A stretch of 64,000 bases of DNA. Source: Actinomadura macrotermitis. GTDB taxonomy: Bacteria > Actinomycetota > Actinomycetes > Streptosporangiales > Streptosporangiaceae. The position numbers and the translations under genes are program-made. Where the stretch lies: NCBI RefSeq assembly GCF_009604375.1, contig NZ_WEGH01000002.1:1450073-1514072 (forward strand), written 5' to 3'. This document shows, piece by piece, positions 31,726 through 39,805 of this stretch (positions within the stretch are counted from its first letter, which is position 1; every line of letters begins with the position of its first letter). A model generated the notes under the pieces. It saw only the letters and a program-made list of their open reading frames with translations, did not search any database and was not told the origin of the DNA.

Positions 31726-33105
31726 ATGGGAATGGCTTCCCTGGCGGAGATCCGGGCATTTCGTGGTGAGGAACGGGAGTGGGAAGACCGTTCCTGGTTC
31801 CCGCCCGGTCCGCAGCTGGCGGTGTGCCTGTCGGGCGATAAGAACCGGCTGGGTGACCTCAGTGACGCGGAGTTGTGCGAGCGGATGGCCGCGGCGCGGC
31901 GCCAGGCCTCCTGGGCTCAGGCGCAGGAACTCGCGGCGATCGCCGAGCTCGCCGCTCGCCGTCACGCCCAGGACGAACACCATGATCCCGACTACCGCAT
32001 CCTGTCGGCGCGCGAATCGCTGCTGGAAGAGGTGTCGGTCGCGCTGGCGGTGACCGGGAACGCCGCAGCGACGCTGGTGCACCTGGCCGAACGCCTGGCG
32101 CATCAGCTTCCCGGGACGCGGGAGGCGTTGCAGGCGGGGCGGATCGATCTGGCCAAGGCCCGCGCCATCAGCGACGCCACCGACCACCTGCCCGACTCGC
32201 TGTGCGCCCGCGTCGAAGGAACCGTCCTGGACGGGGCCGGAGAGCGGACGACGGGCCAGCTGCGCGGCCGCATCAAGCGCCTGGTGCGGCGGCTGGCACC
32301 CGCTGAGCTGGAGGAGCAGACCCGGCGGACGGTCAAGGGTCGGCGGCTGGAGCTGTGGGAGTCCGGGCACGGCGCCGCCGGCCTGGCATTGATCGACATC
32401 CCCGCCGACGACGCGGCAGCGGTGCACAACAAACTCACCGCTGTCGCGCACGGCCTCAAGCAGGACGGCGACGCCCGGCTGATCGACCAGATCCGCGCCG
32501 ACCTGGCCCTGCAACTCCTGCACGGCGTCCCCCTGCCCGACGCCGTCCACACACTCCCGGCAGAGGCAGAGAACCCGCCCTCGCTCCCCAGCGACCTTGC
32601 GGCAGCCGAGGAAGACAGCGACTCGGTCGCCGAGATCGTCGGCCATGCTGCGCGGCGCAGGCTGGAGGAACTGCGCGCGCATGTGGAGTTCCACGGGCGG
32701 CTGGCCGACCTGCCCCGCCTGGCCGCGCGCGCCGTCGAAGACCTGCACGAGCGCCTGGCCCCGCTGCGCGACACCGCCTGCGACCACGGCAAGCTCGGCT
32801 ACCGGCCACCCACCGCGCTGCGACGCCAGATCGAAGCCCGCCACACCACCTGCGTCTTCCCCACCTGCAACCGGCGCTCCGAGCGCTGCGACATCGACCA
32901 CACCACCCCCTATGGCGCACACGGTGCGCAGGGAACGACCTGCAGGTGCAACCTCGCCCCGCTGTGCCGACGCCACCACCGGACCAAACAAACAAGCCGG
33001 ACCAACGAGACGGCCGGGTGGCGGTTGTTCCAGCCCTGGCCCGGCGTCCTGATCTGGATCACCCCTGCCGGAACCTGGCACATCACCCTCCCCAGCAGGC
33101 AGTGA
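31726..33105 (+). CDS. DUF222/HNH endonuclease (13E12-repeat family)
   Basis: 459 residues. DUF222 domain covers about 30-330. A C-terminal HNH nuclease (about 370-430) has CVFPTCNRRSERCDIDHTTPY and CNLAPLCRRHHRTK, with the Asp-His and downstream His plus four zinc cysteines. This family is multicopy in actinobacterial genomes and includes the mycobacterial REP13E12 proteins; its biological role is unsettled. The start could also be ATG 31732. The upstream repeat block may belong to the same mobile unit. Confidence 0.9.
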   Translation: MGMASLAEIRAFRGEEREWEDRSWFPPGPQLAVCLSGDKNRLGDLSDAELCERMAAARRQASWAQAQELAAIAELAARRHAQDEHHDPDYRILSARESLLEEVSVALAVTGNAAATLVHLAERLAHQLPGTREALQAGRIDLAKARAISDATDHLPDSLCARVEGTVLDGAGERTTGQLRGRIKRLVRRLAPAELEEQTRRTVKGRRLELWESGHGAAGLALIDIPADDAAAVHNKLTAVAHGLKQDGDARLIDQIRADLALQLLHGVPLPDAVHTLPAEAENPPSLPSDLAAAEEDSDSVAEIVGHAARRRLEELRAHVEFHGRLADLPRLAARAVEDLHERLAPLRDTACDHGKLGYRPPTALRRQIEARHTTCVFPTCNRRSERCDIDHTTPYGAHGAQGTTCRCNLAPLCRRHHRTKQTSRTNETAGWRLFQPWPGVLIWITPAGTWHITLPSRQ

Positions 33106-33432
33106 CCCCAGCCAGATACGTCAACGCCCCAAGGCGGCGGGAGCATGACCGCCTTACTGCTGGGACGCCGCCCTTGCGGCGATCGCGCCACACTCGAAGC
33201 CGTCTGCGGGTGAGCTCAGGCTGAGCTGGTCACCGTCGATTGGGCCTGCCGTGACGCTGTATCAGTGCGAACGCGATCCCAGCTGCGCACTCACCGAGGA
33301 CACACCTGCGCCCAAGCCGCCAACCTGCCGTCTAGCCCGCCCGACCTGCCCGGCGCGCCCAGGAACGCCGGTCGCCTCCAACCATCGACGGCCGCGAACG
33401 ACCCGTCATGGCGTGGTGCCGAGGATGCGGTA
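33106..33432. other. Gene-less stretch after the HNH gene
   Basis: No frame in this 327-bp interval has a start, ribosome-binding site and plausible composition together. From about 33390 onward it is homologous to 35445-35475 (gccgcgaacgacccgtc appears in both), marking the left edge of a duplicated segment that contains the NUDIX pseudogene. Confidence 0.5.
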
Positions 33433-33871
33433 TCAGAGGAGGTTCTTGCCGTCATGAACGCGCATGCAGGGACCGGTGCCTTGCAACGCGTCGGTGAGGT
33501 GGACCGCGAAGGCCTCACCCATGCGCACGGGCGGCACTGACGGGGAGAGCCAGGCGGCCTCGTCGGTCGAGTGCGCGGCTCCGCTGCTGCCCCGGCAGCG
33601 GAAGCCCGGCGAGACGACGCCGCGTCCTATAGTTCTTGTAGACGCCGGTCAGTGTTCGGGCTCGACCTTGGGGCATGTCTCTTCCACGACCTCGCGCTAC
33701 ACGGTGTCGCGTGGACCCTTCGAGCTCGACCACCTCGCTGGGCTGTACCCAGGCGCCGTTGTCACGGCGCTTGATGGCCAGCACGCGGCCCTCGTCCCGG
33801 ATGACGGCTCCGCCCGCGCTGACCGAGTGGCGGGGTAGGTCGGCCGGATAGTGCCGTCCGTCGTCGGTCAT
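33433..33871 (-). pseudogene. Decayed copy of the NUDIX hydrolase gene
   Basis: This interval aligns along its length with the intact NUDIX gene at 35476-35925. It keeps the start (ATG 33871, product MTDDGRHYPADLPRHSVSAGG) and the region around the stop, but spans 439 nt instead of 450, a difference not divisible by three. The frame is lost just before the Nudix box, which is destroyed. Both copies are preceded on the plus side by the same flanking sequence, so a segment of about 480-500 bp was duplicated and one copy decayed. Confidence 0.85.
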
Positions 33872-33967
33872 GCAGGTAGTCCAGCGTGACGCGTAAGTGC
33901 TCGCAAGCATGATGCGCCGTCCATGATGGATGTCGCGGGAAGTATGCCGACTGGTGAGGAGCGCGCT

Positions 33968-34498
33968 GTGTGGGTCGCGAGTTCGCTGCCGTATCTGTCT
34001 CCTCGGAGCGAGGGGCAGGCGGACCCTTGGTCGCAGGAGGCGGCGCAGGAAGGTCGGCGCGGCACTCAGCGGATCCGCGAGGTCGTCACGGAGGTGCCGC
34101 CCGTCGAGGTGGCGGCGGCACTGGGGCTGCCGGAAGGCGCGCCGGCGGTGGTGCGGCGGCGGACGATGCTGCTGGACGATCGGCCGGTCGAGCTGACCGA
34201 CTCGTGGTACCCGGAAGCGATCGCGGCCGGCACGGCACTCGCCATGCCGGGCAAGATCAAGGGCGGTGCCGTGACGCTGCTGGCCGGCCTCGGCTACACC
34301 GTGCACGAGTCACGCGAGGAGATCGAGGTGCGCGGCGCCACGCCGCAGGAGGCCGCCGAGCTGATGATTCCGGCAGACGCACCGGTGATCGTGCTGCGGC
34401 GGACGTGCCTGACCGCCGCAGCGGTGCCGTTCGAGGCGACGGTCATGGTGATGGTCCCCGAAGGGCGACGCCTGCGCTACCGGTTGATCGAGGGCTGA
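33968..34498 (+). CDS. Stand-alone UTRA-domain protein without DNA-binding domain
   Basis: 176 residues from GTG 33968, which follows GAGGAG; in-frame ATGs at 33923 and 33926 are alternatives. Apart from about 35 N-terminal residues (WVASSLPYLSPRSEG) the whole protein is one UTRA ligand-binding domain: VVRRRTMLLDDRPVELTDSWYP, IKGGAVTLLAGLGY, VLRRTCLTAAAVPFEATVM. GntR/HutC regulators carry this domain after a winged helix, which is missing here. It may be a soluble ligand binder or a partner for the nearby UTRA regulators. Confidence 0.8.
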   Translation: MWVASSLPYLSPRSEGQADPWSQEAAQEGRRGTQRIREVVTEVPPVEVAAALGLPEGAPAVVRRRTMLLDDRPVELTDSWYPEAIAAGTALAMPGKIKGGAVTLLAGLGYTVHESREEIEVRGATPQEAAELMIPADAPVIVLRRTCLTAAAVPFEATVMVMVPEGRRLRYRLIEG

Positions 34499-34511
34499 TC
34501 GGCGCCGCGGG

Positions 34512-35309
34512 TCAGAACTCGTCCAGGCCGCCGACCTGGCCGATGGTGAAGATGTGGCGGGTCGCCGCGCAGATCGTTTCGAGCGTGTGGACGGGTGTCC
34601 CTTCCGTGGAGTAGGAGGCCCGGAGCACCTGGACGACCCACTCGCCGGGGTCGAGCGCGAGGGTGTCGGCTTCGAACCGCGTGGCGGGGCGCGCGGTGAG
34701 GGTCTCCTCCGCGTGGCCGAAGGCGTAGCCGAGCGCGGTGAGCGCGGCCTGGAGCGAGGGAGAGACGAACTCCGGTTCGGCGATGCGGGTCCCGGTGAAC
34801 AGGTCCGCCCGGAAGTACGAGGTCGCGATGCGGACGGGGATGTCGTTCGCGGTCATCATCTTCCGGCGCGCGATGACCTCGTCCCCGGCCTGGACGTGCA
34901 GGCAGGCAGCCACATGGTCGCTCGCCGGCTCCACGCCGACATAGAGCATCCGGCGTCCTGGGGTGATGCCCTGCCGCTCGGCCTCGGTGAGGAAGAGCGA
35001 GGCCGAGCCCCGGGTGGCCGGGTCGGTGGGCAGCGCGCGCTGCACGATCACCTTGGGGTCCTGGCTGACCGGCGGGGCGGGCGCCTTGGCGGCGGGGCCC
35101 TTGCGCATCTGCGAGACGCGGCCCGGGGTCACGCCGAGCGCCTTGGCGATCTCCTCCAGGGAGTGCCCGGCCTCACGCGCCTCGGCGATCGCCCCGCGCC
35201 GCACCCGGGCCGCCTCCTCGGTGATCCCCTGCTGCTCGGTCATCGCCCGGCTGACGGCCCGGGCCCGCTCGATCGGATCGGCGATGGCGGATATATCGCG
35301 CAATGTCAT
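34512..35309 (-). CDS. Helix-turn-helix/UTRA hybrid regulator
   Basis: 265 residues from ATG 35309. Residues 30-70 hold an XRE/ParB-like helix-turn-helix (GHSLEEIAKALGVTPGRVSQM) in place of the usual GntR winged helix. The rest (about 90-255) is a UTRA domain, with DEVIARRKMMTANDIPVRIATSYF and VVQVLRASYSTEGTPVHTLE. It is convergent with the stand-alone UTRA gene, 13 bp apart. The ribosome-binding site is weak; GTG 35318 is a possible alternative. Confidence 0.8.
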   Translation of the reverse strand: MTLRDISAIADPIERARAVSRAMTEQQGITEEAARVRRGAIAEAREAGHSLEEIAKALGVTPGRVSQMRKGPAAKAPAPPVSQDPKVIVQRALPTDPATRGSASLFLTEAERQGITPGRRMLYVGVEPASDHVAACLHVQAGDEVIARRKMMTANDIPVRIATSYFRADLFTGTRIAEPEFVSPSLQAALTALGYAFGHAEETLTARPATRFEADTLALDPGEWVVQVLRASYSTEGTPVHTLETICAATRHIFTIGQVGGLDEF

Positions 35310-35353
35310 CAAGTCCACGAGATCAGCACTCCGGTTTCCCCAGGACGGGCTTG

Positions 35354-35421
35354 ATGACGATACCCAGTGGCGAGAACGCTGCCGAAGGTATAGCCGAGCG
35401 CGGTGAGCGCAGCCTGGAGCG
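35354..35421 (+). pseudogene. Chimeric fragment made from two neighbouring genes
   Basis: 35354-35383 is identical over 30 nt to the first ten codons of the gene at 36936. 35381-35421 matches 34716-34755, the interior of the HTH/UTRA gene, with three differences. The two source sequences meet at a shared GCC. The fragment has no open continuation and is a recombination scar. Confidence 0.75.
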
Positions 35422-35475
35422 GTGGCCGCTCTGATCTGACCACCGGCGGCCGCGAACGACCCGTCGTAGCGCGGT

Positions 35476-35925
35476 TCAGAGGAGGTTCTTGCCGTCATGA
35501 ATGCGCATGCAGGGTCCGGCGTCTTGCAACGCGTCGGTGAGGCGGACCGCGAAGGCCTCGTCCATGCGCTCGGACAGCTCTGACGGGTCGAGCCAGGCGA
35601 CCTCGTCGGCCTCGGCGGTCGGGCGCGCGGTTCCGCCGACGACCCGGCAGCGGAAGACGAGTGAGACGATGCCGCGTTCCATGTTCTTGTAGACGCCGGT
35701 CAGCACTTCGGGCTCGACTTCGACGCCTGTCTCTTCCAGGATCTCGCGCCGCACGGTGTCGCGGGGGTCTTCGTCGAGCTCGACCACTCCGCCGGGCTGG
35801 ACCCAGGCGCCGTTGTCGCGGCGCTTGATGACCAGAACGCGGCCGTCGTCACGGATGACAGCCCCGCCCGCGCTGACCGAGTGGCGGGGCAGGCCGGCTG
35901 GATAGCGCCGCCCGTCGTCGGTCAC
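35476..35925 (-). CDS. NUDIX hydrolase
   Basis: 149 residues. The Nudix box is complete in GGVVELDEDPRDTVRREILEETGV (G-x5-E-x7-REUxEExGU). The start GTG 35925 overlaps the stop of the GntR gene by 4 nt, so the two are coupled; the pseudogene copy has ATG at this same place. Substrate unknown, a nucleoside diphosphate derivative by family. NUDIX genes often travel with HTH/UTRA regulators in actinobacteria, but the link here is inferred. Confidence 0.88.
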   Translation of the reverse strand: MTDDGRRYPAGLPRHSVSAGGAVIRDDGRVLVIKRRDNGAWVQPGGVVELDEDPRDTVRREILEETGVEVEPEVLTGVYKNMERGIVSLVFRCRVVGGTARPTAEADEVAWLDPSELSERMDEAFAVRLTDALQDAGPCMRIHDGKNLL

Positions 35926-36683
35926 GGCTCTTGCCGCCAGCTGTAGCTGAGGCGCCACTGGAGAGCGGCGAGGATGTTCACGCAGGCTTCGACCGGACGG
36001 TCCTGCGCGTCGATGGCGACGCGCAGGACCTCGAAGACGGGCTGGCCCTCAGAGATCCGAAGGAACCTCGCTTCGGCGGGGTCCGGGGCGCGGACCTCGA
36101 TCTCCTCGGTGAAACGAACAGGCTCGTGTCCGCGTTCGGCGAGCCTGGAGTAGATGCCCGTGGGGCCGGTGTCGGGCAGTGCCAGGTCGGTGCTGCCGGC
36201 GTAGCTCATCGGTATGTACGAAGTGGCGATCTGAAGTGGCACATCTTCGGCGAACATGTGGCGATGGCGGATCAAGGTCCGCTCCGTCTCGCCCAGCCCG
36301 AAGAGCTCGGCGATCTCTGCGGGCGGGATGACAGTATCCACGCGGACGAGTTCCGTCCGGGGCGTCAGGCCGGACTTCCGCATCTCCTCGGCATATGCGC
36401 TGCTGCCCGTATGGGGTCGGTGCTCTTTGTCGATCCGGCGCACACGTTTCACCGTGGGGATCTCTTGAACGTAGGCACCTCGGCCATGCTCGACCCGGAC
36501 CAGGCCTTCGGCTCTGAGTACTGCGATGGCCCGATTGATCGAGGTCTGGTTGAGGCCGTACCGCCGTGCCAGTTCCGGCTGACTCGGCAGTGTCGAGCCG
36601 GGCGGATGGTCGCCGCGCTTGATCGCGTCCCGCAGGTCGTCGGCGACCTGCTGGTACCTCGATCGCGGCGACTCCAGGTTCAT
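35922..36683 (-). CDS. GntR/HutC-family regulator with UTRA domain
   Basis: 253 residues. Winged helix about 5-75 (RYQQVADDLRDAIKRGDHPPG, LPSQPELARRYGLNQTSINRAI, GRGAYV) and UTRA domain about 95-245 (IRHRHMFAEDVPLQIATSYIP, VFEVLRVAIDAQDRPVEACVN). It is probably autoregulated through the palindrome in its promoter (36804-36817). It is the third UTRA-bearing protein in 3 kb. Confidence 0.92.
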   Translation of the reverse strand: MNLESPRSRYQQVADDLRDAIKRGDHPPGSTLPSQPELARRYGLNQTSINRAIAVLRAEGLVRVEHGRGAYVQEIPTVKRVRRIDKEHRPHTGSSAYAEEMRKSGLTPRTELVRVDTVIPPAEIAELFGLGETERTLIRHRHMFAEDVPLQIATSYIPMSYAGSTDLALPDTGPTGIYSRLAERGHEPVRFTEEIEVRAPDPAEARFLRISEGQPVFEVLRVAIDAQDRPVEACVNILAALQWRLSYSWRQEP

Positions 36684-36803
36684 CGCTCACCTCGGCCTGT
36701 ACGTGGGCTGGGACCGTCATCACCGTATCGCCAGAGCGATCTCAGGCAGCAGCGTGCACTTCGGCTCCGCTCACCTGACTTACTGGTGAGCATTGGCTAC
36801 CTT

Positions 36804-36817
36804 ATGTGTTCTCACAT
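36804..36817. promoter_or_regulatory. Palindrome in the GntR promoter region
   Basis: ATGTG-TTCT-CACAT (36804-36817) is a perfect inverted repeat in the 252-bp space between the GntR gene and the gene at 36936. A wider TTATGT/ACATAA pair (36803-36825) overlaps it. The local sequence is AT-rich, as operators and promoters are. Binding by the adjacent GntR protein is inferred. Confidence 0.45.
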
Positions 36818-36864
36818 ATGACATAACCATAGAGTGCTCCCAGCGGTCTTGACAGCAGAAGGCC

Positions 36865-36912
36865 GCCGCGCGGCCGGGGTTTGAGATTGGAACCCTCTCC
36901 CGGCCGCGCGGC
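36865..36912 (+). terminator. Perfect 14-bp inverted repeat upstream of the 83-aa gene
   Basis: gccgcgcggccggg (36865-36878) pairs exactly with 36899-36912 across 20 nt. It ends about 14 nt before the AAGGAGG of the next gene. It could terminate antisense transcription or form a leader stem controlling the graspetide-side operon. Confidence 0.5.
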
Positions 36913-36935
36913 TTCCACCTCACCAAGGAGGCAGG

Positions 36936-37187
36936 ATGACGATACCCAGTGGCGAGAACGCTGCCCAGGACTCGGAGGACGCCGCGCTCGCCACACTGCG
37001 TCGCGACTTCGCCGGCCACCGGATCTGGCGCTCGACGCGCCACGACGGGAAGCCTGGCGACTGGGTCGCGACCCTCCACGACCCGGGCATGGGGGTAGAC
37101 GCCACCGTCATGCAGCCGTCGCCCGACGAGCTCCGCGCGTCCCTGGAAGCAGAGGCACGGCGTGCCCAGGAGCGGCGGTCGCTCTGA
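36936..37187 (+). CDS. Hypothetical protein (83 aa) upstream of the RiPP precursor
   Basis: ATG with AAGGAGG 8 nt upstream. 83 residues, acidic N-terminus (MTIPSGENAAQDSEDAALA), centre HRIWRSTRHDGKPGDWVATL and a charged C-terminus. No family recognised. It resembles small accessory proteins often encoded before actinobacterial RiPP genes, but no role can be assigned. Its 5' end was copied into the scar at 35354. Confidence 0.7.
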   Translation: MTIPSGENAAQDSEDAALATLRRDFAGHRIWRSTRHDGKPGDWVATLHDPGMGVDATVMQPSPDELRASLEAEARRAQERRSL

Positions 37188-37382
37188 GGAGCGGTCGTGG
37201 CCTTCGGACTGGTGGGCCGCATGGCCGGCGAAGACCCGAAGCGCTTGCTGAGGCGTTCACGCCGTCAATTTTCGTCAACGATCCGAGTGCGCCGCAGCCT
37301 TGGCCGTCACGCTCTTGGATGGAGGCGTTGCGCCACCCCTCCAGCGGTTGTCACCACTTCCCGAACAGGAGTTGATGTCCCG

Positions 37383-37679
37383 ATGTTCATGAACGCGGAC
37401 CGTCTTCCTTGCGGTGGGCCACGCCCCGATGCGCCGGATGCCGTGCGCCCGTGGGGTCTGCGCCGGATGGCTCCCTACAAGCACACGATCAGCGTCGGTT
37501 TCGTCGCGACGCACATCGATCCCGTCACCCAGATGGGCGCCGCCGCTGACGGCGAGCTCATCGGGGCCAGGCACAAGAGGTCCAACACCGGCACCGAGAA
37601 CCCGACCGGCACGGGCGGGGGCGATGGCCAGAAACAGGGCGGGGACACCGATCATTCGCAAGACAGCGACCAGGACTGA
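37383..37679 (+). CDS. tgmA: ATP-grasp-modified RiPP (graspetide) precursor peptide
   Basis: 98 residues. The leader holds RPWGLRRMAPY (residues 22-32), the conserved recognition motif of TgmA-type precursors, then HIDPVTQ (44-50). The C-terminal part (about 67-98) is Gly-rich with donor Thr at 69, 71, 75, 77 and 89 and acceptor acids Glu72, Asp81, 88, 90, 94, 96, 98: the side-chain pattern expected for ester or amide crosslinks. ATG 37383 is preceded by AGGAG about 11 nt upstream. The stop overlaps the ATP-grasp start (TGATG). Leader/core boundary is not visible. Confidence 0.88.
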   Translation: MFMNADRLPCGGPRPDAPDAVRPWGLRRMAPYKHTISVGFVATHIDPVTQMGAAADGELIGARHKRSNTGTENPTGTGGGDGQKQGGDTDHSQDSDQD

Positions 37680-38632
37680 TGGCCGGTCAGCGCCCTGTGC
37701 TGGTGGTCACCCAGCCGGACGACGTGACCGCCGACGTCGTCATCGCCGAGCTTCATCGGCGCGGCGTCCCGGTCGTGCGGTTCGACTCAGCCGATTTTCC
37801 GCACGCCCTCACCTTCTCGGCGCGTATCGACGGTGCCGGGCTGCGCGGGGATCTGGCGACCGCATCGCGCCGGGCCGAGCTCGGCGCGGTGCGGTCGCTG
37901 TACTACCGGCGTCCCCGTGGCTTCGCCTTCCCCGGACTCGACGAGCAGGACGCCCGGTTCGCGACCTTGCAGGCCCGTTTCGGGTTCGGTGGCGTGCTGG
38001 CGTCCCTGCCGGGCTGTCTGTACGTCAACCACCCGCACGCCATCGCCGACGCCGAGTTCAAACCGGCACAGCTCACCGCGGCGGCCGACCTCGGGTTCAC
38101 CGTGCCGCCGACCCTCGTCACGAATGATCTGGCCGAGGCGCGTGCCTTCGCCGCTGAGCAAGGGCCGGTCGTCTACAAGCCGTTGCGGGCCACCTCGTAC
38201 CGCCAGGACGGCCGGCCCCGCACGGTCTGGGTCGCCGAGGTCGATTCTGCCGACCTTGACGAGTCGGTCGCCGGGACCGCTCACCTGTTCCAGGCCAAAG
38301 TGGAAGCCATCGGTCATCTGCGGGTGACCGCGATCGGCGATCAGGTGTTCTGCACCCGGATCGACGCCGGCGACCTCGTGGACTGGAGATACGACTACGA
38401 CGCGCTGACCTGCACCACCACTCGTCCACCGCCCGGCCTGTCCGAGTTGGTCACCGCCTACCTCAAGCGCTTCGGCCTGGTCTTCGGTGCCTTCGACTTC
38501 GCCCTCGACCCCGGCGGCCGAGCGGTGTTCCTGGAATGCAATCCCAATGGTCAATGGGCGTGGCTGGAAGACGAGACCGGCCAGCCCATGACCGCTGCGC
38601 TCGCTGATCTCCTTGAACGGGGAACCGCATGA
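37679..38632 (+). CDS. tgmB: ATP-grasp ribosomal peptide maturase
   Basis: 317 residues. ATP-grasp ligase fold: nucleotide-binding Lys region in GPVVYKPLRATSY (about 160-172) and the metal site FLECNPNGQWAWLEDE near 282-297, which is diagnostic for graspetide ligases. It phosphorylates Asp/Glu side chains of the precursor and joins them to Thr/Ser (ester) or Lys (amide). Overlaps precursor and methyltransferase genes, so all three are made together. Confidence 0.95.
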   Translation: MAGQRPVLVVTQPDDVTADVVIAELHRRGVPVVRFDSADFPHALTFSARIDGAGLRGDLATASRRAELGAVRSLYYRRPRGFAFPGLDEQDARFATLQARFGFGGVLASLPGCLYVNHPHAIADAEFKPAQLTAAADLGFTVPPTLVTNDLAEARAFAAEQGPVVYKPLRATSYRQDGRPRTVWVAEVDSADLDESVAGTAHLFQAKVEAIGHLRVTAIGDQVFCTRIDAGDLVDWRYDYDALTCTTTRPPPGLSELVTAYLKRFGLVFGAFDFALDPGGRAVFLECNPNGQWAWLEDETGQPMTAALADLLERGTA

Positions 38633-39801
38633 CCGTCGACTTCGACACACGCGCCGCGGCTCTGCGGCACGAGCTCGCAGACGAACTCGAACGCACTCGC
38701 GACCTTCGCTCGCCCGCATGGCGCCGCGCCATCGAGCGGGTTCCGCGGCATCTGTTCGTGCCCGAGTTCTTCCAGCGGACCGACCCGCCTGGAAAAGGCA
38801 CGTTGTGGGCGCCGGTCAGCAGCGAGCATGACACCGGCCGATGGCTCGACCTGGCTTACCGGAACGAGACCTGGGTGACGCAGCTCGACGGGCATATCGC
38901 CCCGCGCGACGCGGCCGGGCCCGTCATGGGTGAGCCGACGTCCTCGTCATCGCTGCCGGGACTTGTCGTGCACATGCTGGAACTCCTGGACATCGCCGAC
39001 GGTATGCGGGTGCTGGAGATCGGCACCGGCACCGGCTACTCGTCCGCGCTCATGTCCGACCGGTTCGGCGGTGACGTCATCACTTCGGTCGAGTTCGACC
39101 CAGGTGTCGCGGCCAACGCCGCCGCTGCGCTGCGCCGCGCCGGTTACGCGCCGCGCCTGGTGGTCGGCGACGGCCTCGAAGGCGTCCCCGAGCACGCGCC
39201 TTACGACCGGATCATTGCGACATGCTCGGTTCGGTATATCCCGCGCGCGTGGCTCGATCAGGTTCGTCCGGGGGGCCGCATCCTGGTTCCGATGACGGGG
39301 TGGTTGCACGGTCACGGGCTTGCTTTGCTGGAGGTCGGCGACGATGGGACCGCCGAAGGCCGGTTCCTGCCCGGGACGATCTCGTTCATGATCGCCCGTC
39401 CGCAGGCGGCGCCTGAGATCGGCGATGAGCGGCGGAGCGCGGTGTTCCGGGCGCTCGCCGGTGCCGAGCCGCGGCCGGCCGTCGTCGGTCCGGACATCCG
39501 TGACGACTGGACCGGACTGTTCGTGGCGCAGCTCGGTGCGCCCGCGGCACAGCAGCAGACGATCCGCATCGACGGCGGCCCCTGGGTCGACTACTTCATC
39601 GACGTCGCGAGCGGGTCGGCCGCCTCGCTCACGCCCGAGCCCGGCGGCGGGTGGTCCGTCCGGCAGGTCGGCCCGCTTCGCCTGTGGGACGACGTCGAGG
39701 CCGTCGTCGGCCGCTGGCGTGCGGCGGGCAGCCCTCCGCAGGAGCAGTTCCGCATCCGCACGAACGGGAAGTCGCAGACGGTGTCGTGGTGCATGCCGTA
39801 G
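38629..39801 (+). CDS. tgmC: PIMT-like methyltransferase of the ATP-grasp RiPP system
   Basis: 390 residues. S-adenosylmethionine motif VLEIGTGTGYSSALM (about 126-140) in a protein-L-isoaspartate O-methyltransferase-like domain, with a C-terminal extension (about 235-390) of the ATP-grasp-associated type. In characterised aspartimidylated graspetides such as fuscimiditide, the homologue methylates a specific Asp, which then cyclises to aspartimide. The same end product is inferred here. ATGA overlap with the ligase. Confidence 0.92.
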   Translation: MTVDFDTRAAALRHELADELERTRDLRSPAWRRAIERVPRHLFVPEFFQRTDPPGKGTLWAPVSSEHDTGRWLDLAYRNETWVTQLDGHIAPRDAAGPVMGEPTSSSSLPGLVVHMLELLDIADGMRVLEIGTGTGYSSALMSDRFGGDVITSVEFDPGVAANAAAALRRAGYAPRLVVGDGLEGVPEHAPYDRIIATCSVRYIPRAWLDQVRPGGRILVPMTGWLHGHGLALLEVGDDGTAEGRFLPGTISFMIARPQAAPEIGDERRSAVFRALAGAEPRPAVVGPDIRDDWTGLFVAQLGAPAAQQQTIRIDGGPWVDYFIDVASGSAASLTPEPGGGWSVRQVGPLRLWDDVEAVVGRWRAAGSPPQEQFRIRTNGKSQTVSWCMP

Positions 39802-39805
39802 GGCG

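Noticed and set aside
31241..32053. 270-codon plus-strand frame across the repeat block and the HNH start
   Set aside because: The part before 31726 has repeat-derived composition, there is no ribosome-binding site, and the rest is out of frame with the HNH protein.
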